The notes beneath the pieces were generated by a model. It saw only the letters and a program-made list of their open reading frames with translations, did no database searches and was not told the origin of the DNA. Both the position numbers and the translations under genes were made by a program. A stretch of DNA of 23,403 nt from positions 1-23,403 of the forward strand of contig CAMLDY010000039.1 in assembly GCA_946478895.1 (NCBI GenBank), written 5' to 3'. The DNA comes from an uncultured Gemmatimonadota bacterium (lineage in GTDB: Bacteria > Gemmatimonadota > Gemmatimonadetes > Gemmatimonadales > Gemmatimonadaceae). Shown piece by piece: positions 8,074-14,919 of the stretch. Position 1 is the first letter of the stretch. Every line of letters begins with the position of its first letter.

Positions 8074-8529
8074 TCAGCCCGGCGTCTCGCAGTTGATCAT
8101 CCACGGGATCCCAAACCGATCGACGACCATCCCGAAGCGCTCGGACCAGAACGTCTTCTCGATAGCGTACACGACTCTTCCGCCCTCGGACAACCTCTCG
8201 AAAAGTCGTTCCGCCTCGCTCGCGCTCGGCACGTTGAGCGAGAGCGAAAAGCCTTTCGGCTCGTCGTAGCGCTCGGGCGGAACGTCAGCGCCTTCGAGTC
8301 GTTGTGCGCCAATGGTGATGCTGCCGTGCATGATGCGGGTGTCCCAGCCCGCGGGAACAACATCCGCCATCGGCGAGTCGGCGTAGCGGAACATCAGACC
8401 CAGCTTCGCGCCCAGCACTTCCTCGTAAAACCTGAACGCTTCCTCGCAATCTCCCTTGAAGCTGATGTACGCACTCAGCTCCCGCTGGATGTCGACGCGG
8501 CGCGAGGAGAAATCGTAGGCGGTGTCCAT
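8074..8529 (-). CDS. VOC-superfamily (PhnB/glyoxalase-like) protein
   Basis: The protein has 151 residues and the fold signature of the PhnB-like branch of the vicinal-oxygen-chelate superfamily. It shows 'AYISFKGDCEEAFRFYEEVLG' from residue 20, 'IMHGSITIGAQRL' (66-78), 'FSLSLNVPSASEAERLFERL' from 94 and the terminal 'FWSERFGMVVDRFGIPWMINCE' from 127. These small proteins are often annotated as PhnB or as 3-demethylubiquinone methyltransferase-like, but substrates are generally unknown. His68 and the Glu in the last strand (Glu148) sit where metal ligands are expected in some members. The ATG at 8529 has no obvious ribosome-binding site. A reading of this gene as a toxin-resistance determinant would be unsupported. 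Confidence 0.88.
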   Translation of the reverse strand: MDTAYDFSSRRVDIQRELSAYISFKGDCEEAFRFYEEVLGAKLGLMFRYADSPMADVVPAGWDTRIMHGSITIGAQRLEGADVPPERYDEPKGFSLSLNVPSASEAERLFERLSEGGRVVYAIEKTFWSERFGMVVDRFGIPWMINCETPG

Positions 8530-8616
8530 ATTATCAAATAGACACCGCGTCAGACTAAAATCACAGTGGGGAACGGCTGTAGTCGGTGTGTGAGTCGAGA
8601 TTGTATTCGAACTGGC

Positions 8617-8733
8617 GTACTGCGACCAAATGCATTGCTGATTGCTGACTAACTGTAACTCTGACTGCAGGGCAATCGTTCGCTGTCCGCGTTACAGTTA
8701 GTGCGCAATTCTAAATGCAGTTGGTCGCAGTAC
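8617..8733. repeat. Nested palindromic intergenic element
   Basis: The outer arms are 20 bases each (8617-8636 and 8714-8733) with one mismatch. Inside them a second perfect 12-base inverted repeat lies at 8648-8659 and 8691-8702, flanked by a third short pairing (ATTGC 8641-8645 with GCAAT 8705-8709). The whole 117 bases can therefore fold into a long stem. It sits between two gene ends or starts (VOC start side and HEAT gene stop) and encodes nothing. The 13 bases at 8697-8709 match 12 of 13 bases of the repeat at 16009-16021. Confidence 0.75.
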
Positions 8734-8751
8734 CCAGTCACCACTGACTGG
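8734..8751 (-). terminator. Short hairpin directly after the HEAT gene stop
   Basis: A perfect 7-bp stem, CCAGTCA (8734-8740) with TGACTGG (8745-8751), and a 4-base loop directly abut the stop codon of the minus-strand HEAT gene. There is no U-tract, so it is at best a weak terminator or 3'-end stabiliser, possibly acting with the adjacent long palindrome. Confidence 0.35.
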
Positions 8752-10005
8752 CTACCCATCCTTGATATCACCGAGCGCCTCTGCCGCCGCTTTCCGAACT
8801 TCCGGATCGCGATCGGTCAAAGCTTTCGTGATCGCATCGACCGCGGGCGCAGTCCCGATCTCTCCCAGCGCCTCCACTGCATCCTTCCGCAGCTCGGCGT
8901 CCGGGCTCGAGAGAATGCCAATCAGCGCCGAAGTCGTCGCCGGATCGTGAATCTCCGCGAGCGCCCTCGCGGCGTGATAGCGCAGCTCGGGATCGCCTGC
9001 TGAAAGCGCGGCAACGAGCCCACTTGGCGCAACGCGAAGCTCGTCGAGATCGCCGAGCGCCTCCGCTGCGGCGCGGCGCACGGTGATGTCGGCGTCCGAC
9101 AACGCTTTCCCGAGCGCCGCCCCCGACAGTGGGGAGCTGATCTGCCCGAGTGACTCCGCCGCCTCCGCCCGAACTTTTGCGTCGGCATCGCCGGCCAGTG
9201 CGCGCTCCAATGGCTCGCGCGCTTCCTCCTTCTCGATATCGCCAAGCACGTCCGCCGCCATCTCCCTGATCGCCGGATTTCCATCGCGAAGCACCGCAAC
9301 GATGTCGGGAACAGCGCGGGCATCCTCGATCTGCCCAAGCGCCCAGATCGCGGAGAGGCGGACCTTCACATCGCCATCTCGAACGAGCCTGAGCAGCGCC
9401 GGTACCGACGAATGATCCTCGATCTCACCTATCGCCCAGGCCGCCATCGCCGCCACAGCGGGCGAGCGATCGTTTAGCGCGCGCTCGAGAGCAGGCAGGG
9501 CATCACGCTTCTCTCCGGCACCGGCAGCCATCGCCGCCGACTCTCTCACGTTCGCCGATGCGTCGGTGAGGAGACCGTTCAGGCGCGCCGCCGTGACATT
9601 GCTGTTGCCGAGCAGCTTGCTCGCGACCCGTCGCGTGCACGCGTTCGGACCATCGAGCTCGGCGACCAACCGGTTGATCGCGCGCGGGTCGGTGATAGCG
9701 CCGTGAATCGAATCCTTGGCGACCTGCAGAGTTGCAGGCGCGGCCGCCAGTCTGCCGACGCCGTTTCGTCCCCCTCCCATCCAGAAGTTGCCCAGCTGGT
9801 CCGCGAGCAGATCGCACACGACCGGATCCGTGCGTCCGAGCGCGTCGATGAGAATCGCGACGCGACCAGAGTCGGGACCAGGGCGAGACTTCTCCCAGTC
9901 ATGATCGACTGCGACCGACACTGGCGCCGGCGTCAACTTCACCGCCGCGCCGATTGCGCCGGCGCCGAGCACGCCGGACACCAGAAGTACCGCGAGGGTG
10001 CGCAT
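8752..10005 (-). CDS. Exported HEAT-repeat protein
   Basis: The protein has 417 residues from the ATG at 10005. A GGAG lies 6 bases before that codon, whereas it abuts the alternative ATG at 10011, so 10005 is preferred. Residues 1-20 form a signal peptide or N-terminal anchor (MRTLAVLLVSGVLGAGAIGA). Residues 40-140 are a helical region with Cys64 and Cys123. From about 140 to the end the protein consists of HEAT/PBS-lyase-type repeats of 31 residues with the pattern D-x-x-x-x-V-R-x-x-A-A-x-A-L-G-[DE]-I. HEAT arrays are protein-protein interaction surfaces. The gene overlaps or abuts the stop of the M56-HEAT gene (ATGATCATG junction), so translation is probably coupled. The HEAT units resemble those of its upstream partner, suggesting duplication or partnership. 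Confidence 0.9.
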   Translation of the reverse strand: MRTLAVLLVSGVLGAGAIGAAVKLTPAPVSVAVDHDWEKSRPGPDSGRVAILIDALGRTDPVVCDLLADQLGNFWMGGGRNGVGRLAAAPATLQVAKDSIHGAITDPRAINRLVAELDGPNACTRRVASKLLGNSNVTAARLNGLLTDASANVRESAAMAAGAGEKRDALPALERALNDRSPAVAAMAAWAIGEIEDHSSVPALLRLVRDGDVKVRLSAIWALGQIEDARAVPDIVAVLRDGNPAIREMAADVLGDIEKEEAREPLERALAGDADAKVRAEAAESLGQISSPLSGAALGKALSDADITVRRAAAEALGDLDELRVAPSGLVAALSAGDPELRYHAARALAEIHDPATTSALIGILSSPDAELRKDAVEALGEIGTAPAVDAITKALTDRDPEVRKAAAEALGDIKDG

Positions 10006-10007
10006 GA

Positions 10008-12095
10008 TCATCTCCGGTCACCAAGTGCTTCGGCCGCCGCTCGGCGCACCTTCGCGTCCTTCGATGTCAGTGCTGCACGCAACGCATCGTAGGCGGCGCC
10101 GTCGGGGATGTTGCCAAGTGATTCGACGGCGCGCTCGCGCACATCGGCATTCGGATCGTCGAGCAACCGGCGCAGCGCCGGCACGGCCGCAACCAGCGAG
10201 CGATCGCCCGCCAGCTGCGCGGCTCGCTCCCGAACATCGGCATCGCGATCGTGCATCATGTTGACCAGCGTTTCCGCCGGGATCGGCGCCTTGAGATCGT
10301 CGATTGCGCTGAGCGCGCGTTCTCTGACGTCGGGGTTGGGGTCGGACAGCGCCGGCATCAGCGCTATCACGGCTGTTGGATCCCCGAGCTCGGCGATCGC
10401 GTCGATAGCGGCCTCCCTGACATCGGCGTTCCGATCGGCGATCAGCCTCGACAGCGCCCTGGTTGCGGATCTGTCACGCATCTTCCCGACAAGGTGTGCG
10501 GCATTGTGCCGCACGTCGTCATCGGGATCATTGAGCAGTCGCACGATCGCTGTGGACGGCAGATTCGAATCGAAATGAGATAATGCCTCCAGCGCGCTCT
10601 TCTTCACGTCACTCGACGGATCGTTGAGCAAATCGGCGAGCGGGGTGATGGCGCGTGGATCCTCGAACTCCGACAGCGCTTCTGCCGCCGACTCCCGCAC
10701 CTTTGGGTCGCGATCCTTGAGCGCGCCGATCAATCCCGGCACCGCGCGCGAATCCTTGATGTGTCCCAAGGAGCGCGCGGCGGCGCTTCTCACTTCGGCG
10801 TTCTCGTCGCCGAGGCGCTCGATGAGCGCGCTCACCACGCCGGTGTCGGCGTTGGTATCCGGGCGTGCAACAGGCTCCTGAGAGCTGGCGGTCGCAACCT
10901 GCGCGGACGGCGGAGTCGCTACGGTCGTGCTGACGCCTTCCGCGGCAGTGGGCCCGACGGAGCGCGTGGTCTGGATCTCATCGGCCAGCAGAGTGCTCGC
11001 CGCTTTGCCGGACACGCCCGGGGCGACGAGAATGGTGCCGACGAGCACCGCGCTCGCACCTACAGCGAGACCGCGCCGCGACTTGGTCGCAGGCTTGTAG
11101 TCGTCGACGAGCCTCGACACCCGCGACACCAGCAGCGAGCGCTCTTCGGCCATTCCGGCGACGGGAACCCCGAGCGGCGACGCCTGAATCCATTCGGCCA
11201 CTTGCGCGAGGCAGCGCGCGAGAGGGAGGCCGGAGCCGGTGCGGTGCACCGCCCAGTCGTCGCACAGAAATTCCGCGGACGTCGCGATCTCGCGATTGGC
11301 GATGCGATTCAGCGGCTGAATCCAGAGCACGCGCTCGATGAGGCTGCCGACGATGAGCCAGACCGGGTCGCGACGCGTGAGGTGCGCGAGCTCGTGGGCG
11401 AGCAGGCTGCGCTGCTGATCGAGATCAAGCTCGGTGAGGGCAGTCTCAGGCACGCAGATCTCGTCGATGCCGAGCGCGACGGGGCTGGAGATGCGTGAAG
11501 TCGAAGTAAGCCGCGGAATCGTCGGCACTCCGGCGTCGCCGGCGAGCTCGATCAACAGCTCGAACATCGGTCCGTCGGAAACATCGCGGCGATCGCCGAG
11601 CCTGCCGACGAGGATCAAACGGCGCGCGACATAGGTGAGGCCGAGGATCATCGCGACGAGCGCCCAGGTGAAGACGGCGGCGGAAGAGGTAGTGATCGCG
11701 CCGGGACGCTGGCTCGCGGGCTCGGAGCCTGTCTGCATCAGGACGGCGGGATGGGGGATGCGGGATGAGGGATGGGGTACCTGAGAGGTGGCGGGCTGGG
11801 CGGCGAGTGCTGATGGTGATGCGTGCACCGCATCCCTCACACCACTTCCCCCATCCCCCATCCCCCATCCCCCGTCCCCCAACACCACCGTCCCCGCCGG
11901 CCGAACATCGAGCGACAGTTGCAGGCTCGTGGTAACGATCGCCCCGATCATCGCCGACTTCCATAGAAGCTCGGAAGCGCCGGGCGACAGCCGGCGAGTG
12001 CGCGCGAGGAGCCAGACGATGGCGAGCAGAACGGTGCTGTGGATAGCGTAGGTGAGCAGCCAGGCGAGCGCGGTAGAGGAAACGTTGCCGGTCAT
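10008..12095 (-). CDS. BlaR1-like M56 zinc metalloprotease fused to C-terminal HEAT repeats
   Basis: This 695-residue membrane protein has hydrophobic helices at about 8-30, 43-62, 139-161 and 343-361. Between the third and fourth lies an M56 peptidase domain with HELAH (234-238) and a downstream 'EFLCDDWAV' (275-283) supplying the third zinc-ligand Glu275. This matches BlaR1/MecR1 topology. In the known family the segment after the fourth helix is an extracytoplasmic penicillin-binding sensor; here it is a Thr/Ala/Pro linker (370-415) and about nine 31-residue HEAT repeats (415-695). Residues about 72-119 are a low-complexity insertion encoded by heptanucleotide repeats. The start has GGGAGAG six bases upstream and overlaps the BlaI stop as ATGA. 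The protease is expected to relieve BlaI repression. The stimulus is unknown, and beta-lactam sensing is unlikely because no SxxK sensor domain is present. Confidence 0.92.
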   Translation of the reverse strand: MTGNVSSTALAWLLTYAIHSTVLLAIVWLLARTRRLSPGASELLWKSAMIGAIVTTSLQLSLDVRPAGTVVLGDGGWGMGDGGSGVRDAVHASPSALAAQPATSQVPHPSSRIPHPAVLMQTGSEPASQRPGAITTSSAAVFTWALVAMILGLTYVARRLILVGRLGDRRDVSDGPMFELLIELAGDAGVPTIPRLTSTSRISSPVALGIDEICVPETALTELDLDQQRSLLAHELAHLTRRDPVWLIVGSLIERVLWIQPLNRIANREIATSAEFLCDDWAVHRTGSGLPLARCLAQVAEWIQASPLGVPVAGMAEERSLLVSRVSRLVDDYKPATKSRRGLAVGASAVLVGTILVAPGVSGKAASTLLADEIQTTRSVGPTAAEGVSTTVATPPSAQVATASSQEPVARPDTNADTGVVSALIERLGDENAEVRSAAARSLGHIKDSRAVPGLIGALKDRDPKVRESAAEALSEFEDPRAITPLADLLNDPSSDVKKSALEALSHFDSNLPSTAIVRLLNDPDDDVRHNAAHLVGKMRDRSATRALSRLIADRNADVREAAIDAIAELGDPTAVIALMPALSDPNPDVRERALSAIDDLKAPIPAETLVNMMHDRDADVRERAAQLAGDRSLVAAVPALRRLLDDPNADVRERAVESLGNIPDGAAYDALRAALTSKDAKVRRAAAEALGDRR
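11745..11882. repeat. Heptanucleotide (CCCCCAT) array with an inverted partner inside the M56 gene
   Basis: At 11848-11880 five runs of five C are separated by AT, AT, AT and GT, a 7-bp tandem repeat. A second, degenerate array of the complementary sense (GGGATGGGGGATGCGGGAT type) lies at about 11748-11777, so the two can pair imperfectly. Both are translated in frame in the M56 gene, where they give Gly/Asp/Trp/Met-rich and Pro/His/Ser-rich peptide between transmembrane helices 2 and 3. Confidence 0.85.
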
Positions 12096-12484
12096 ACGGA
12101 CTCTCCCGTCCGGGGACGAATGTCTTTGATCATCTTCCTTACGCGCGCGAGGTCGCCAGGAGTCATGTCGCGCTCCGAGAGCAGGTGGCTGACCAGCGCG
12201 GTGACGTCGCCCGCGAACAGGCGCTCGGTGAGCTCGCTCACCATTGAATGCTGCACATCGGCCTCGGTGACGAGGGCCCGATAGACGAACTGTCGGTCTT
12301 TGGTGCGTCGGGCGAGAATGCGACGCCGCTGCAGCCGGGCGACGATGGTGGCGATGGTCGTCTGCGCCAGCTTCCGATCGGCGTAGAGCTGTTCCCAGAT
12401 CTGGGCGACGGTGAGCTCGCCCTGGTCCCAGAGCAGGCGAAGGATGGCGATCTGTAGCTCGGTGAGCGGCTGTCGGTCGGGCAT
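12092..12484 (-). CDS. BlaI/MecI/CopY-family transcriptional repressor
   Basis: This 130-residue protein is the usual length for BlaI/MecI. Residues 7-70 form the winged helix-turn-helix ('LTELQIAILRLLWDQGELTVAQIW' at the start, recognition helix near 'AQTTIATIVARLQRRRIL', wing 'RQFVYRAL'). Residues 75-122 are the C-terminal dimerisation helices, where the partner protease normally triggers cleavage. GAGGA precedes the ATG by 4 bases. The gene overlaps the M56 protease by 4 bases (ATGA), the classic repressor-sensor pairing. Two TACA-xx-TGTA dyads lie just upstream over the promoter, so the operon is expected to be autorepressed. Nothing marks it as a beta-lactam resistance regulator specifically. 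Confidence 0.95.
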   Translation of the reverse strand: MPDRQPLTELQIAILRLLWDQGELTVAQIWEQLYADRKLAQTTIATIVARLQRRRILARRTKDRQFVYRALVTEADVQHSMVSELTERLFAGDVTALVSHLLSERDMTPGDLARVRKMIKDIRPRTGESV

Positions 12485-12502
12485 CGAATCCTCATTTGGC
12501 TT

Positions 12503-12543
12503 CTACAGGTGTAGATTCTACAGATGTAGAACGGGGCCGTCAA
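12503..12543 (-). promoter_or_regulatory. Promoter and double BlaI operator of the BlaI-M56-HEAT operon
   Basis: Two 12-bp dyads of the form CTACA-xx-TGTAG lie at 12503-12514 and 12518-12529, centres 15 bp apart. The known BlaI/MecI operator core is TACA-x-x-TGTA. On the minus strand a TTGACG (12543-12538) and a TAGAAT (12519-12514) form a -35/-10 pair with an 18-bp spacer. The dyads flank and overlap the -10, the arrangement expected for repression. The BlaI ATG is 30 bases downstream of the -10. Confidence 0.85.
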
Positions 12544-12553
12544 GAGGAAAGTT

Positions 12554-14077
12554 TCAGCGCTCCAGAAACAGGCCGAAGCTTGTTATCGATGCGGGTGCGC
12601 GACTCTGGAGGATACGTATTCGCACTTTCGGAGCGCGCACGGTCTTCGTCTCGAACAATCTCTTGTACCCGATGGTCGTACCCGCGGCGATCTCCTTCCA
12701 CGTCGTTCCGGTCCACACATCGATGGCGAACGACTCGACGCGCTGACCGCCGGCGATGTCTTCGCCGAGCATGATCCGATTGAAGGCGACCGGATGGTTT
12801 AAATCGACGACCAGATTTCCGCTGGCGCCGCGCTGCGCCGATTTCCACGCGTCGTCTGCAAGATTGCTTTTGAACACGTCGCGGATGCGGTCACCGAATG
12901 CCTTCAGCCGCCGTACATCGCGGTCGGTGAAGAGGCCTCGGCGATCGGGTGGCACGTTCAACATCATCACCGCGTTGCGGCCGACGGTGGCGTAGTAGAT
13001 CTGCATCAGCTTGTCGAGCGACTTGATCTGCACGTCCTGCGCGGCGTGCCAGAACCAGCCCGGTCGGATCGAGACATCGGCTTCGGCGGGGTACCACGCC
13101 AGAAAATGGACGCCGTTGCTGAATAGCCTGGCGCGGCTCCCCAGGTCGGCGTCGGTGAGATCGCCGGACGGCTGGAGATTGTAGTCGTTGGCGAGCGGGA
13201 TGACGCTCCATTCGGTTTGCCGCGCCTTTCCATCTTCGTTGCCGACCCAGCGGACGTTCTGATTGAAGATCACCGCGTTCGGTTGCAGACGATGCACGAT
13301 GTCGTACCAGGCGGTGAACGCGTACGGTTGACCGCTGCCCGCCGCCGGCGCGCCGTCGAGCCAGACTTCCGAGATCGGGCCGTACTCCGTGAGCAGCTCG
13401 TACATCTGGTTCATGAAGTAGCGATTGTAGTCGTCGAGCTCGTAGGTGAGGAACTCGCGCGGCCGGCGATCGTCGCCCGCAACGAGCGTCGGGATGCGCG
13501 TCGTGCGCGCCGCGCTCCGATTTCCGAAAATGCCTTGCTGCTTCTGGTAGAGATCTGCCGGAGACAGATAGAAGCCGACCTTCAGCCCTGCTTCTCTCGC
13601 GGCATCCGTAAACGCGCGCATCACATCGCCCTGCCCCTTGAGCCACGGACTCGCCTTCACCGAGTGAGTGGTGTAGCGAGTCGGATAGAGAACGAAGCCG
13701 TCGTGGTGTTTTACGACGAGCACGACTTCGGCGATTCCCGCGCTCTTGAACGCGCGCATCCATTGCCGAGCGTCGAGCGCAGATGGATTGAACAGCGCCG
13801 GGCTCTCGGTCCCGGTCCCCCACTCACGATCGGTGAAGGTGTTGATTCCGAAGTGAACGAACCCGATCATCTCGCCGCGCTGCCAGGCGAGCTGCTGCCG
13901 GGCGGGGATGACGTTCGCGGCCTTGGCCAGAATCATCTCGCGCGAATCGCCGGCCACGACTGGAATGACTGTCGCCGGCGTGACGGGCGGCGAAGCCTGC
14001 GCCCACGCCTGCGCCGCGAACAGGATCGACAACGATCCCGCCGCTGCCGGCAGTCTCTTCAGAATGGCTGGGATCAA
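12554..14077 (-). CDS. Exported GH29 alpha-L-fucosidase with C-terminal discoidin-like domain
   Basis: Family GH29 hydrolyses terminal alpha-L-fucose. From the TTG at 14077 the product is 507 residues with a signal peptide (MIPAILKRLPAAAGSLSILFAAQAWA, residues 1-26). The catalytic barrel shows 'GFVHFGINTF' (72-81), 'KHHDGFVLYPT' (123-133), and the nucleophile Asp241 in 'EVWLDGA' (237-243). 'WFWH' (341-344) and 'MMLNVPPDRRGLF' (371-383) also fit, resembling the 1,3/1,4-fucosidase subgroup. Residues about 415-507 look like a discoidin-type domain. The start is uncertain: there is no ATG between the signal peptide and the upstream divergent gene. A GTG at 14122 would add 15 residues, and an ATG at 14167 overlaps the divergent DinB gene's start. 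I see no good ribosome-binding site for any of them. Confidence 0.9.
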   Translation of the reverse strand: MIPAILKRLPAAAGSLSILFAAQAWAQASPPVTPATVIPVVAGDSREMILAKAANVIPARQQLAWQRGEMIGFVHFGINTFTDREWGTGTESPALFNPSALDARQWMRAFKSAGIAEVVLVVKHHDGFVLYPTRYTTHSVKASPWLKGQGDVMRAFTDAAREAGLKVGFYLSPADLYQKQQGIFGNRSAARTTRIPTLVAGDDRRPREFLTYELDDYNRYFMNQMYELLTEYGPISEVWLDGAPAAGSGQPYAFTAWYDIVHRLQPNAVIFNQNVRWVGNEDGKARQTEWSVIPLANDYNLQPSGDLTDADLGSRARLFSNGVHFLAWYPAEADVSIRPGWFWHAAQDVQIKSLDKLMQIYYATVGRNAVMMLNVPPDRRGLFTDRDVRRLKAFGDRIRDVFKSNLADDAWKSAQRGASGNLVVDLNHPVAFNRIMLGEDIAGGQRVESFAIDVWTGTTWKEIAAGTTIGYKRLFETKTVRAPKVRIRILQSRAPASITSFGLFLER

Positions 14078-14165
14078 AACGCGGGTGCCATGGGGAATTG
14101 AAAGTTGCGCAAACCCGGACACGCCGCCACTATATGTGCCCTTCGCTTTGCCACCCGAGGTGCGC

Positions 14166-14741
14166 ATGAAAATCTCCCGCCTTGCGATTGCGGCGCTCGT
14201 CGCGCCGATCGCTCTCTCCGCCCAGCAGACTACCGCCGCGCCAACCGCCAATCCGATCACCGCGTCGTTTCGCGCGCGGATCAACAACCTGCACCACAAT
14301 GTCGGCCAGGCGCTCGATTCGATTCCCGAGTCGAAGTTCAGCTATCGCCCGACCGCCGCGCAGATGACCATCGGCGACATCGCCCAGCACGTCGCCAACG
14401 ACAACTACTTCTTCTGCAACACCTTCGGCGCTATGAAGGGCGCGCGTCCGGCGGACGAGACGTCGACGGCTGATTCGGTGAAGGCCAAATGGCCGAAGGC
14501 AAAGCTGATGGCGAGTCTCCGCGAATCCTTTGCGTTCTGCGACAAAGCGCTGGACCAGGTCGATGACAAGACGCTGGCGGAGCAGGTGACCATCACCTTC
14601 GGTGGGAATTCACGCAGCGTGACACGTTCGGGAATGGTTCTGCTCCACGCCCTCGACATGGCCGATCACTACAGCCAGCTCGCGAACTACATGCGCCTGA
14701 ACAACATCCTGCCCCCGACCGCGTTGCCGCGAACGCGGTAG
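14166..14741 (+). CDS. Exported DinB-like protein
   Basis: The protein is 191 residues from the ATG at 14166, preceded by GAGG six bases upstream. The frame is open further upstream but that part lies antisense to the fucosidase signal region. Residues 1-19 form a signal peptide (MKISRLAIAALVAPIALSA, cleaved before QQ). The mature protein is a DinB/DUF664-type four-helix bundle: 'FRARINNLHHNVGQALDSIPESKFSYRP' has the typical first helix and loop from 35. 'TIGDIAQHVANDNYFF' (68-83) and 'VLLHALDMADHYSQLANYMR' (158-177) provide candidate metal ligands His75, His161 and His168. Bacterial DinB relatives include metal-dependent thiol transferases, but export is unusual for them and no substrate can be assigned. 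Confidence 0.88.
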   Translation: MKISRLAIAALVAPIALSAQQTTAAPTANPITASFRARINNLHHNVGQALDSIPESKFSYRPTAAQMTIGDIAQHVANDNYFFCNTFGAMKGARPADETSTADSVKAKWPKAKLMASLRESFAFCDKALDQVDDKTLAEQVTITFGGNSRSVTRSGMVLLHALDMADHYSQLANYMRLNNILPPTALPRTR

Positions 14742-14861
14742 CGGAACGCGGAAGCGGGGAGCCGAGGCGCAAGGCTGGAAGCAAGGCGGGAAGCCGGAAG
14801 CAACGCTGGAAGCTGGAGGCAGGAAGCGGAAGCCGGAGGCGGTCCGCTTAAAGCGGGCCGC
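14742..14861. repeat. Degenerate GGAAGC repeat tract ending in a GC hairpin
   Basis: Between the DinB and S41 gene ends, about 100 bases consist of irregular copies of GGAAGC/GGAAGCC/CTGGAAGC, strongly purine-biased on the plus strand. The tract ends in a 10-bp hairpin (14839-14848 with 14852-14861, one G-T pair, loop TAA), which may act as a terminator for either convergent gene but has no U-tract. No coding potential is supported. Confidence 0.65.
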
Positions 14862-14919
14862 TCGCAGCAGTGGTTAAAGTCTCGATGCAACGAGAAGCCT
14901 CCGGTCCTAGTCCGCAGCA

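Noticed and set aside
8617..8733. Integron attC site
   Set aside because: The palindrome with CTAAC/GTTAG-like steps invites the idea, but the core R/L box layout, the extrahelical bases and any cassette array or integrase are missing.
12092..12484. Beta-lactam resistance regulator
   Set aside because: BlaI/M56 homology alone does not show this; no penicillin-binding sensor domain or beta-lactamase gene lies in the window.
13217..14101. 294-codon plus-strand frame opposite the fucosidase
   Set aside because: The GH29 catalytic motifs on the other strand are intact; this frame is Arg/Val-rich noise.
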